Assembly: GCA_907165275.2 (NCBI GenBank)
Contig: OU015669.1
Location: 2,006,501-2,070,500, forward strand
Origin: Zygaena filipendulae
Taxonomy: Eukaryota > Arthropoda > Insecta > Lepidoptera > Zygaenidae
DNA: 64,000 nucleotides
Direction of reading: 5' to 3'
Of this stretch, positions 9,391 through 20,100 are shown piece after piece; within the stretch, counting starts at the first letter, position 1; each line of letters opens with the position of its first letter. Both the position numbers and the translations under genes were made by a program. The notes beneath the pieces are model-generated. The model searched no databases, was not told the DNA's origin, and saw only the letters and a program-made list of their open reading frames with translations.

Positions 9391-11247
9391 ATGGCGGCTG
9401 CGTCAAATGTGCAAACCGAGAGGGTTATACAAGAAGTACGACTTCGACCATGTCTTTGGAATCTCCGCGATAATTCGTATAAAAATAAAGACGCGAAATT
9501 AAAGGCATGGATAGATGTTTGCGAAGCTGTTTGTCCGAATTTCGGAGATAGTTCAGGTGAAGAAAAAAAACAAATCGGTAAGTAATTTTTATTGAAACAT
9601 CTGTGTTATCTAATAAATATAACTATTTTGCCAAGGTAAAGATCCTTCATTTGAGACAAAGTAATTTGCAAAATTATCTCTTATTGTATTGCCCGATCGT
9701 GTACTGTCATTAATGCGAGCATTGTAATCTGTAAATCCAGCTACAATCATAGCGTCTTCTTCCGTATAACCATCGCGTACTCTAATGAAATTGTGTAAAA
9801 TGTAGCACGCTTTGATTAAAATTTGTGCAAATGATGTTGATACATTGATAGATCTTTGGAATATTGCAAATTTGTTTGTCAATATACCAAAACTCGATTC
9901 TATGTATCGGCGTGCACGACTTAACCTGTAATTAAATATTTTTTTTTTGTGTGTCAAATTTGTACGCGCGTATGGACGAAGTATAGTATTGGAAATTCCA
10001 AAAGCTGCGTCTGCTACAATGACATGTGGCTGTGGGTTGATAGATGTGCCTGGTAATAATTTTGGAGGTGGCAAATTTAGATCATCTCGTTCAAGTCTAT
10101 GAAATAACGAACTTTTCTTGAACACATTAGCGTCTGCTTCGCTGCCACAAGCCCCTACATTTACATAGGTAAAACAGTAATTGGCATCACACATTGCAAG
10201 TAAAATAATAGAATAAAATTGCTTATGGTTGAAAAATACGGATCCACTTTCTTTTGGGCACGTGATTCTGGTATGCTTTCCGTCAAGGGCACCTACGCAA
10301 TTGGGAAAATTGGCGTCCCTTTCAAAGCCAAGTGCTATTTTATTCCAAAAATTTGGATCAGGTTCAGGCAGACATTCGTTTTTCAAAATTTCCCATATTA
10401 ATGAGCATACTTCTTCAATAATGTATTTAATTGTGGATAGCCCCAATCGATAACTTAAATGCAAATCAGACATTCTTGACCCAGTAGTCAGGTACCTGCA
10501 ACAAAAAAAAGTGTGTATTAAATAAGTAAAGTTACTAGCATGTGTTATTTTACTATTTATAATATTATTTAATTTACAGAAAAAGCTGTTCAGTTAAGAT
10601 GGAAGACAGCTCGTGATGCATACATGAAGTGTAGAGCAAATCTTAAGACATCAAAGTCCGTTTCTGCAGGGGGTGTAAAAAAGAAGTATATTTTTTTCGA
10701 TATAATGACGTTTTTGGAAGACACAAAGGACTTTGAACCCACACATGAAAGTATGGCTTCAACATCGTCGCAGAGCTCCCAAAATGTTGCTTCAACGTCA
10801 TCGCAAAACTCGCAAAGTATTTTACCTATTACCACGACCCCGGACTTGCCATCAACAGAAGAAACATTTCAGACACCTGTGCTGGCTTCTCCAAAACCGT
10901 GGCAGAGAAAAAAAAAGAGATGTATGACAGACTTTGAGTCACAATTATTGAAAATAATAGAAAAGAATGACACTTCCACCACAAACTCTGCGTCGTCTAC
11001 GGCTCTTAAAGACGATGACTTCAATTTTTTTAATTCCCTAGCACCTATTATAAACGATTTCGATAATTATAAAAAATTGTTATTCCGAACTAGAATACTG
11101 GAGCTAGCTATGGAAATTAGAGGTCCAGCTATGAACTCGCCCAGCACATCTGCATCAACCGCTACCAACGATTTACCTCAATTATCAGGGAGTGATGTGG
11201 ACGAGTCTTTAGAAAGCTGGCAACACGGTGATTACACTGCATTGTAA
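9391..11247 (+). CDS. MADF/BESS accessory protein of H1 (two exons)
   Basis: Exon 1 is 9391-9577 (ATG in GTCATGG to donor CG/GTAAGT), exon 2 is 10580-11247 (acceptor AATTTACAG). The intron is phase 1 and about 1 kb long, and it contains the whole catalytic exon of the transposase on the other strand. The roughly 285-residue product starts with a MADF domain split by the intron (LRPCLWNLRDNSYKNKD and AWIDVCEAV; then VQLRWKTARDAYMKC and YIFFDIMTFLED). A Ser/Thr/Gln-rich linker, a basic KRKKKR-like patch and a BESS-like motif (FNFFNSLAPIINDFDNYKKL) follow. It is likely a nuclear DNA-binding partner of the transposase. No breaks seen. Confidence 0.85.
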
Positions 11248-11634
11248 TTAATTACATAATTACATTTTAAATTGATTATAAAATTTTAATTAAAAATTTT
11301 TTTTTCATTTATTTAACCTTTAAATTTAAGTACCTACTTACCTAATTGTTACAGCCAATCTCTCCCGCGAACATATGGGCTTCTTGTATATATCGCAACG
11401 CATTAAAGATGGCTCTAGTTTCGCATGCAACTCTTCAAATGTCCTAATGGACATCTTGAAATATTTGAAGAATTTCATTTCGTCATCCTGCAAGTCCGAA
11501 AACAAGGATACAAATTCTCCTTTAAGAAGTCTTTTCTCAACCAGTGGATGCACATTAAATCTTCTACCATGGCGTCTTCTTCTTCTGTTGTTTAATAAAT
11601 AGGCCGCAATCACCAAATTCAAAGTTTTATCCAT
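9610..11634 (-). CDS. Harbinger transposase of H1 (two exons)
   Basis: Exon 1 runs 11634-11342 (minus) and ends in a GTAAGT donor. Exon 2 runs 10495-9610 after acceptor TGCAG and starts with the typical YLTTG. Together they make about 390 residues, the usual HARBI1 length. Exon 1 has an Arg-rich N-terminus (RRRRRHGRRF) and the FKMSIRTFEELHAKL helix. Exon 2 has the DDE core: VGALDGKH (first Asp), VIVADAAFG (second Asp) and IESSFGIL (Glu), with NYRLSRARRYIES between. It catalyses element excision and insertion at TWA targets. The intron holds all of MADF exon 2. Frames are open. Confidence 0.9.
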
Positions 11635-13190
11635 GACACTGTACCACTCTCGATCACGATCCGCATCGCACTGAACGACGAATTCATCCGCGACGGACGC
11701 AAAACCTCATCCGCGTGCGGACGGTCCGCGTCGCACTGAAAAGAGCCTTAGGGTCAATTCACACGTACCACAACCACACCACAGCCACAACCACACCACA
11801 ACGACGCCACGTGGTCGGGCGTATATTTGTATTGAAAATGAATGTACAATTTACACGTGCCACATTTTGCCGTTGTTATCAACCACCTGTGTAATACGAC
11901 CACATCGCGACCACATCGCAACCACATCGCGACGGCAACGCCACCACCGGCGGCGGCACCGCGGCCACATCGCCACGACATGACGTTGTGACGACACAAT
12001 AAAGTCTAGCAAAATTTTTTTGGTTCTAAATAAATGTATAAAAGATAGTTAAAAGTATAGGAAATAGCGAAATACATACATTAAATTACGTTAAAAACCT
12101 ATTAGAGGATGTTCCGGAACAAATTAAACTATAAGTAAAAATTTGTATGTTTTTGATAAATAACTCCTAAACTAAAAGAGTTAGGACAAAAGGTTATATG
12201 AAAGAAAATGCTTATATTAGTGAGTTCTAAATGTATGTTGAGTCTCAAGATTATAGGAGCAAGTTGAAAAAGACGATTTCCTCCCCCACCTCACCTCAGG
12301 CGTCTCGGAATTAACAGGGCTGAACGCACCGCCAGTATCCACGACGCCACCGTATGCGGGGAAGAGCGAGAAAAGTGTCCGAAAGACAAAAAGGTCTAAT
12401 GAGGAAATAAGTTGATAGATGTGTGAAAATAGATGAACGAGCATGGGGGGAGTCATGAACGGACACATAAAATAATATTTTTGCGCATTTATCAAATATA
12501 AAATTTATTTTCTCATATAGATTTTTAAATAATATTATCATGCAAAAAACGTCGTGATCGTGCGGGCTGCACATAAATCGTATAAACGGCTTATGTTAAA
12601 GTCCGGAAATGCATTATACATTCGTGAGAGTGTCATAAGCGAATACGATCAACATATTTTATATATAAAATTGCTCATTACACACGAGTTGCGTTGTGCA
12701 AAGGTGAATGTGCGCGAATGCGATACCTATTTGGAAGTTGCATGGAAGCGTATATGGGCCGATGCGCTCCGCGAACGAGGTGTTTTGAGGAAAAACTGTA
12801 TTGATTTATATCATTACAGTAGACGGTTCGTTATGAATAGTCTATAAAATAAACGCGTTATGCTTGGCGCGAAATATAGTCATTGTGCAATTGTCCGTTA
12901 GGACGATTCGTGCAGAGACATAACGATATTCGACAGTACGCTTGGCGTTCGGGATACGTTGTGCAGAGGCGAGCGCGCGCATGCACGGCGATCGAGTGTG
13001 TGTAAGCGTGGGCCGATGCGCTTCGTGACGAGATGCCAGATGTATTGTGTTTATCATACGATAGACGGTTCGTTAAGAATAGTCTATAAAATCACTATTG
13101 GTACGCAGCTAGCTGCATCCAAACCTTTCTTTTTTTTACAAATATTGATCGGCAAGCGCGCACCGAGACATTGTCAGGGCGCGGTTGACC

Positions 13191-13722
13191 ATTAGACGGT
13201 TCGTAAGAATAGTCTATAAAAACGCTGCCAGAGCGCAGTTGCAAGATAGACGGTTCGTTATGAATAGTCTATAAAATATTCGCGTAGTGCATGACGCGAA
13301 ACACTGATGGAGCGCAGTGAGTCATTAGACGGTTCGTAAGAATAGTCTATAAAAACGCTGCCAGAGCGCAGTTGCAAGATAGACGGTTCGTTATGAATAG
13401 TCTATAAAATATTCGCGTAGTGCATGACGCGAAACACTGATGGAGCGCAGTGAGTCATTAGACGGTTCGTAAGAATAGTCTATAAAAACGCTGCCAGAGC
13501 GCAGTTGCAAGATAGACGGTTCGTTATGAATAGTCTATAAAATATTCGCGTAGTGCATGACGCGAAACACTGATGGGGCGCAGTGAGTCATTAGACGGTT
13601 CGTAAGAATAGTCTATAAAAACGCTGCCAGAGCGCAGTTGCAAGATAGACGGTTCGTTATGAATAGTCTATAAAATATTCGCGTAGTGCATGACGCGAAA
13701 CACTGTTGGGGCGCAGTGGATC
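13191..13722 (+). repeat. four 133-bp tandem repeats in 5' LTR
   Basis: Units begin at 13191, 13324, 13457 and 13590, with a diverged start of a fifth at 13723. Each unit carries two short hairpins of the form TAGAC, a loop GGTTCGT(T)A..AATA, GTCTA, directly followed by TATAAAA. The spacers contain GCGCAGTTG and TGACGCGAAACAC. Single copies of the hairpin/TATA module also lie at about 12819 and 13059. Confidence 0.9.
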
Positions 13723-15380
13723 ATTAGATGGTTCGTTATGAATAATCTAAATGAGCGTAAAAACGCAGAGTGAATAAATGTTTTGTGCGAGGGTCTATCA
13801 GCGCGCGGTAGTCCGTTAGGATAACGTGGGCGTAGACTAAAAACATTTATCACAAGGAAGGTCAAACAAAGAGATTGTGTATGGTTTGTAATTTTATTAG
13901 ATGAATTATAAATCATCTCAATACTGAATAAGGCTTGAATCAAACGTGTTGCAGTGACGGTGCTCTGATCCTAACCGATTAGGCATCGCGCGTCACGAGC
14001 GTACGACGGTGTAGATGGGTGGAAGTCCGCACCTTGAGTCGTCTGCGCCGAGGCGGGTTTCGTTGCACATGTATTGTATCTTGCCTCTTGAATAACTACG
14101 CCTTCCGTGTTATTCAAGTCACATAAACTACGAATGCGGCAAATAAGAGACGTGGGTCCTCATTCCTACACTAAGGAAGAGTTGATCGCTCTCTATCCTT
14201 TCTTTTCTTTACAAATATAGTTGGCCAATGCGCGCTGATTTACGATTGCAGGCTGTGGAGACAGACTGGAGCTACTGTGTGTGACTCGCAACCGCATGTA
14301 TGCTTATGTAGGTCTCAACGCTTTGCGATCGAGACAGTTGTGCAGCGGTTATGTGTATACAAATGTTCTGATGTGGCAGAACAAGTTGGATGCCCTAGTG
14401 GGTTCACAAGGGCGAGAGAGATTCAACTCAATTCAAAGCTACGGCTAATACTGCTTGCAGTAAAATAGAGAGTTCGACAGCTGAAGTTCCAGGTTCCAGT
14501 GGAGATTGGTTCCATACCACACATACAATTTTGGATCACTGTGCTGGGGTTCGGTTGTGGCGTGTCCATCTTCCAACCCTGGTCTGCGGACTGGCACATA
14601 TTCAAGGGCCCACCATAGCTCCAACGCGACGGTAGTCTTCGGACTAGGGACGTACAGTCTCCTCACTGGATTCCTGAAATGGATGCTGGTGAATGATCTA
14701 CAAAATTATGCTCAGCCTCGTGAAACATGGGGGGGGGTGGCAGCTGCTTTAAGCAGGAGGATGGCCACCACCGTGGAGTAGCGCAGGACGGGGCTACGCC
14801 GCCTTCCAGGAAGTAATCTTGATTGCTAATAAAATATAAGATATTAATAACCAAGATTATTGTCTTTGGAAGCCAAATTTACAGTAGGTTAGGTCAAAAC
14901 CCTAGTACGTCGTTCGGGAAATGTGTTTTCAACACATTACATTCCCCTATAAGTCTATCGGTGCGTGTGTTATCACGACCAAATATGTGATTCAAATTGC
15001 AACATGGAATCCATCATTGGAGTCTCTCTACCACCGAGTGGAACATGAATATGAAAGAGTGGCGCTGCCCAGAGCGCAGATCATAACTGGGAAACAATCC
15101 ACTAAACACAAGCTAGGCAAACTGTAGGGATAGTTAGACATTAGGGACCAAAACCCTAAACTAAAAATAACCAGTCAAACTAATAGTTAGAATTAGAACA
15201 AAACTCTGAAATAGGGAATTAGGCCGGGAAACAATAAAATAACATACCGAACCAATTAGGGAGGTAGACAAATAAACTAAATAAAAATAGATCATCCACC
15301 TAGGGCTAAATTGTTAGGACGTCTAGGTAGAATAGATCATCCATCTAAAGCAAAAATCATAAAATCGTCTAGGTAAATTT

Positions 15381-15527
15381 CGGGTAGGTACGTTTAGGTA
15401 TTAGACCGTTCGTGTATTGAAATCGTTCACGGGTAGGTACGCCTAGGTATTAGACTGTTCGTGTATTGAAATCGTTCGCGGGTAGGTACGCCCAGGTATT
15501 AGACTGTTCGTGTATTGAAATCGTTCA
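15381..15527 (+). repeat. three 49-bp tandem repeats in 5' LTR
   Basis: Units start at 15381, 15430 and 15479. Each contains CGGGTAGGTACG, AGGTATTAGAC and GTTCGTGTATTGAAATCGTT. The same array is in the 3' LTR at 24499-24645. TTAGAC...GTTCG resembles the TAGACGGTTCG core of the larger repeats, so the two arrays may share an origin. Confidence 0.85.
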
Positions 15528-15764
15528 TGTGTAGGGCTAACTAGGTTTTGCGCCGTTCGTGTATCGAATCTAAAATTAGATAAATTTAAATAAAACTAAT
15601 TATGCAAATACTTAAACGATAGTTCAATCTCAACCTAAAAGAATCATGGGTTATACGAAAACAACTAAAATAGAGTTCTAACCACTAGACAATCAGGCCG
15701 AATAATTAAAAAGTAGATAAAAAAGGGACATCTAACATTCGCGAGGGGTGGGTAAGTTACAAAT

Positions 15765-15782
15765 TGGTGCCGTGACCAGGAT
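15765..15782 (+). promoter_or_regulatory. Gypsy1 primer-binding site (tRNA-His)
   Basis: TGGTGCCGTGACCAGGAT starts three bases after the 5' LTR. It is complementary to a tRNA 3' end of the form TCCTGGTCACGGCA plus CCA, which fits histidine tRNA (acceptor arm GCCGTGA). The assignment rests on remembered tRNA sequence, not a search. Confidence 0.75.
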
Positions 15783-16188
15783 TCCTAAACAATTAAATAA
15801 AAATCGGAATCTTCATGGCTAGTTAAAGTAAATTTCAAGTAGGGGTAAAACCCTACAAATTGTTGTCCGTGAAATGGAAAGGCTTTGAAATTGAACTTTG
15901 GTTATAAAGTATTTGCAGTATTATGTGAGGGTCTAGGAAGGTAGCTGAAGTTAGAGTTTTTCCTTGTTACAGATCGCTTAGGAGAGTTCGAGGGGATCTA
16001 AAGTAAAGTCTTAAATTGTGTAAATAAAACCTTTGAAAGGTTAATTAGTTAGTGATAGTGTTATAATAATAAGTGAAATTTTAAACAAGAATAAAACTTT
16101 TAGTTCGAGAGTTAGAAAACTTTTCAGTTCAGTTTAAAAATAGTGTAAGTGTAAAATTTTTATAAACTGTTAGAATTAAAACTTTAAG
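15783..16188 (+). other. Gypsy1 leader before gag
   Basis: An AT-rich leader of about 400 bases with no frame of note. It should contain RNA packaging signals, but none can be recognised from sequence alone. Confidence 0.5.
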
Positions 16189-17193
16189 ATGAACAAGAGG
16201 GAAGGTGATAGTTCGGAAGCAGAAAATAGTGACACTGAAGGGGTCGTGGTTGACGTAGATAATGGTGAACCTCCGCGAAAACGTAAATGCATTGAAGTTC
16301 AGGATAGTCAGTCGACGAAAGACAAAAATTATACGCGACTCTATAAATTAATTAAACGTACAACGCAACGATTGCAAAATAATATAGACGAACTCGGACA
16401 AGAGATTAGACAAGCTAAAGAAATCGGCGGAAATTTTCAAGAGAATTCGTTAGGAAGCACTGAACCCGATGTTCAAGAAAAAGTTATTTATGTTAGTGAC
16501 ATTTCAAATCTACAACAAGACAAACCGAAGTTTAGTTCAGCTGCGAAGGCACATCCGGTTACGTTCATAGAAGATTTAGAGTCTTATTTCGAAAAACGCC
16601 GCGATACAAAGGGCCGCGAAGTACAAATAGCGATAGATTGTCTCAAGTCGGAAGCGAAAGATTGGGCTAGAATATACAAAGACGCTTGGTTCAATTTTGC
16701 GGATTTTAAACGAGAGTTCTTAGAAACATATTGGGGAAAGCCGGAACAAGATAAGATACGTAGGGAAATCGCGTATAATAAATGGGATAAGGAAAAATGT
16801 CCTAAAATGACGGATCATTTGATTAAGTTAGTCGGTCAAGCTAAAATGTTAACTAGGCAAATACCCGAAGAAGACTTAGTATCGGACATCATTAAACATT
16901 TTCCTACGAACGTTCAAGATCTTTGGTTCTGGTCGAAAAATCAAACAATCGCGGAAGTAACAAAATTTTTAAGAACGTTGGACGATAATAGGATCGAGGA
17001 AAAACGGGCTCCTAGATATCAAAATTATAAATCAAATAATAACGAAAATTGGAAAAGGGAAGCGCAAACTAAATATAGAAGGGAATGGAAGAAGCCTAGC
17101 GAGGTGAAACCAAATAAATTAACGTCAACTATGACTTCGGCTAGTGTAGAAACAGTTCGTGAAGTAGAAGAAAATTCAAATTTAAACAATTAG
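16189..17193 (+). CDS. gag: Gypsy1 Gag
   Basis: A 334-residue capsid-type protein. The N-terminus is acidic with a basic patch (PPRKRKC, a possible nuclear localisation signal) and a predicted coiled region (KLIKRTTQRLQNNIDELGQE). The retrotransposon Gag core follows (FIEDLESYFEKR, CLKSEAKDWARIY, FKREFLETYWG, LVGQAKMLTRQIPEEDLVSD). No CCHC zinc knuckle is visible; the C-terminus is simply basic. Gag proteins assemble into cytoplasmic particles holding element RNA. The frame ends in TAG at 17191-17193, preceded by a slippery heptamer. The open frame is undamaged. Confidence 0.88.
   Translation: MNKREGDSSEAENSDTEGVVVDVDNGEPPRKRKCIEVQDSQSTKDKNYTRLYKLIKRTTQRLQNNIDELGQEIRQAKEIGGNFQENSLGSTEPDVQEKVIYVSDISNLQQDKPKFSSAAKAHPVTFIEDLESYFEKRRDTKGREVQIAIDCLKSEAKDWARIYKDAWFNFADFKREFLETYWGKPEQDKIRREIAYNKWDKEKCPKMTDHLIKLVGQAKMLTRQIPEEDLVSDIIKHFPTNVQDLWFWSKNQTIAEVTKFLRTLDDNRIEEKRAPRYQNYKSNNNENWKREAQTKYRREWKKPSEVKPNKLTSTMTSASVETVREVEENSNLNN
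17181..17187 (+). promoter_or_regulatory. -1 ribosomal frameshift site T_TTA_AAC
   Basis: TTTAAAC lies in the gag frame as T TTA AAC, one codon before the gag stop TAG (17191-17193). This is the textbook heptamer for -1 frameshifting. A -1 slip leads directly into the open pol frame (AAA CAA TTA GTG GCT...), which has no ATG near its start. I did not verify a downstream pseudoknot. Confidence 0.8.
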
Positions 17194-20100
17194 TGGCTGC
17201 GAAGAGGATTCCGGTCGTAGTCAACGGTTTAAGGAATCGAGGTTACGAAATAATGCACAAGATGGGATGGCGTCCAGGAGAGAAGTTAGGGAAAAATTTA
17301 AACGGACTTTATAAACCAATAGTGTTAGGCGGTCAAAATCATAAGGAAGGGTTAGGGTATGGACTTAGTGATATGAAACGTAAATTTGTAAAACTTTTAC
17401 AAAATAGACCAAATAAATTAGATCAAAGCGTGCTAGTCTCGGAAGGAAACGTTAAAACTGTATTAAATGAAACACAGAGAGAGGTAGAAATCTTAGAAAA
17501 TGTTAGGTGCGAAATTAAGGTTAACATATTTACTTTTGAGATAGAGGCACTTTTAGACACCGGTAGTGATATTACTTGTTTGTCAGAGGAACTATGGTTA
17601 GAAATTAAAAACAAAAATCAAAATTTACCAGTAATGCCAGTAAAGGCTATTCAGATTAGGGGCGTTTTAGGTCAGAAAAGTTCCAAGATACAACAAATAG
17701 TATTACTACCTGTTAAAATAGATGATATAATAATAGAAACAAATTTCTTAATTATTCCTAAATTAGTATGTCCTTTGATACTCGGGTTCGATTGGCTAAA
17801 AACAAATAATGTTCTTATAGATTTGAGTGCAGGTCGGTTAGGCATGAGTATTGTTAGGGATTCTAAAGAGTACTTTTTCAAGTTGTTTCAAAGGAACATC
17901 GTCGCGGTTAATAACGTTGTAAATTCTGCAAGTTTTGATAGCATTTTTGCAAACATTAAAATCGGTTGTAAATTGAACGAAGCAAATGAAATGACTTTAA
18001 AAGGAATTTTAAAGACATTTTCATCGATGTTTTCAGAACAACTTGGGCGTGCTAATTGTTATGAACATAAAATTGAGATGATAGATGAAAAACCCATCGT
18101 TATTAGGTCTTATCCAATTTCGTATACTTATAGGGCTAAATTACAAGCAAAATTAGATGAGTTAGAAGAGTCTGGTATAATTACTAGAATGTCTACGCCG
18201 TATAGCAGTCCTTTAACTTTCACTTTGAAAAAAGATGGTTCAATTAGAGTACTGTTAGACGCGCGAGGCATAAATAAAAAGATGATAGGCGAAACCGAAA
18301 AACCTCCAATGCAGTTAGACGTATTAAATTCTTTTCACGGTGCTAAGTATATAACAACAATTGATTTAAATAATGCTTATTTTCAAATTCCAATCAGTAA
18401 AGAAAGTAGGAAGTATACCGGTTTCACATTTAATGGTAGATCTTATGTTTATAACGTTCTTCCGCAAGGCTTGAAAACATCGGTAGGGAGTTTTAGTCGG
18501 GCAATGGATAAAATATTAGGACCAGATGTTAGGGAGTTTTGCGTCAATTATTTGGATGACTTAGCAATCATAACAGCAGGTTCTTTAGATTTACACTTTG
18601 AACACATCCAAATAGTTCTCGGAAAACTACATAAGGCAGGTATGACTTGCAACTTACAAAAGTGCGAGTTTATCTGCAAAGAAATTAAAATGTTAGGGTT
18701 TATAATATCGACGGACGGTATACGTACAGATCCGGAAAAATTAAAAAGTATTAGAGAGTTCCCACAACCAAAAAAGTTAAAACAATTACGCGCATTCTTA
18801 GGGCTTTGCAATTTTTATCGTAGGTTCATTCGCGACTATAGTACATTAATTTTACCTTTATGTAAGTTGTTGAAAAAACAACAAGCATGGAAGTGGGGTA
18901 GTGGGGAACAAAGGGCGTTTGAGTTATTAAAGGCTAGGTTTATAGAAACGATAATGTTACATCATCCAGATTTTAATAAACCATATTATTTGCAAACAGA
19001 TAGTTCGGGTATAGGGCTAGCCGGGGTACTTTATCAATTAGATGACAAAAATGAAATGCGAATATTAGGGTATCATAGTAAAACGTTAAAGGGGCCGGAA
19101 TTAAATTGGACTGTCACGGAACAGGAATTTTACGCGATAATTAGCAGTATCAAAAAGTTTGAAACATATTTACGGGGAGCTAAATTTACGATTAAAACAG
19201 ATCATAAGGCGTTAACATTTATTAAAAACTGGAAGTTGTATAATAGTAGGGTTACGCGTTGGATATTATATTTAGAGCAATTCGATTATAAGGTAGAACA
19301 CATAACAGGTAGGCAAAATTTAATTGCGGACATTCTGTCGAGGTATCTACCAGCTAGTAATCAAATTCAAGAGGATAGGGAAAAATGTTTCGAGATATTA
19401 TACATGCAAGCCGCGGAAAATGTAGATCTTAGGGAAAAATTAAATAAATTGTCGGAATTACAATTATTAGATGAAGAAATTAAAATTATTAGAGAGCGGA
19501 TAGGGCGAATAGAAGTTGCACAAAGTAGGGCTGATAGGATTACTTTGCGTTGTAAATTACGAAATAATATTTTATATTACAATCCAAGGGAGACGCGTAA
19601 GGAGGTCGTGTATTTACCGAAAAGTTTAGCTAATGAAGTAATAGATCAGGTACATTTGGAGATGGGTCATCAGGGTGCTTATAAAATAATCAAATACATT
19701 AGGGATAGATTTTATTGGGGTTCACTTACAAAAGATGTTAGGAAAAGAGTTAAAGTATGTCATGTTTGTCAAATGTCGAAAAGCGAAAATATAAAATATG
19801 TAGGGCCGTGTCAATCAATACTGTCTAAGGACATAGGAGATATAGTTATGGCAGATCTTTACGGGCCGTTACCAACGGGTAATCTCGGAGCCAGGTTTAT
19901 AATAGTGTTTCAGGATTCGTTTAGTAAATTCGTTAAATTATATTCATTGAAAAATGCAACCGGGAAAAGCGTTTTAACAAAATTTAAACATTTTGCGGAT
20001 TTAATTAAACCAAAAGCTATTATGACGGATAATGGAAAGCAGTTTATTAGTATAGTCTGGAAAGAAGGTGTTAGAGCGCTAGGTTGTAAACCAATTTATA

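Larger units (their letters stand above)
9136..11747. mobile_element. Harbinger H1 (complete)
   Basis: A 2.6-kb element with terminal inverted repeats GGGCCTTTTCAGTGCGACGC (left) and GGCTCTTTTCAGTGCGACGC (right, minus strand), and TTA on both sides (9133-9135, 11748-11750). The subterminal regions are packed with GCGGACG and CGCGGA repeats on the left and right. It contains an interlocked MADF gene (plus) and transposase gene (minus), both with open exons and good splice sites. It landed in an in-frame Leu (TTA) codon of LINE-A. Confidence 0.92.
11987..15761 (+). repeat. Gypsy1 5' LTR
   Basis: A 3,775-bp LTR, several times the length usual for insect Gypsy elements. It holds scattered open frames under 100 codons that have no recognisable domain and occur identically in the 3' LTR. 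It also holds two tandem arrays (13191-13722 and 15381-15527). Many copies of TAGAC...GTCTATAAAA occur between 12819 and 13760. It should carry the promoter and the polyadenylation signal of the element. Confidence 0.92.

Noticed and set aside
12554..12847. 97-codon frame in the Gypsy1 LTR as a possible gene
   Set aside because: No recognisable domain; identity between the two LTR copies only reflects youth, not selection.
13191..13722. CRISPR-like repeat array
   Set aside because: Units are 133 bp with no unique spacers, and lie inside an LTR of a eukaryotic retrotransposon.
14506..14781. Frame in the Gypsy1 LTR with GSLCWGSVVACPSSNPGL
   Set aside because: It resembles translated non-coding repeat DNA and has no family match that I can name.
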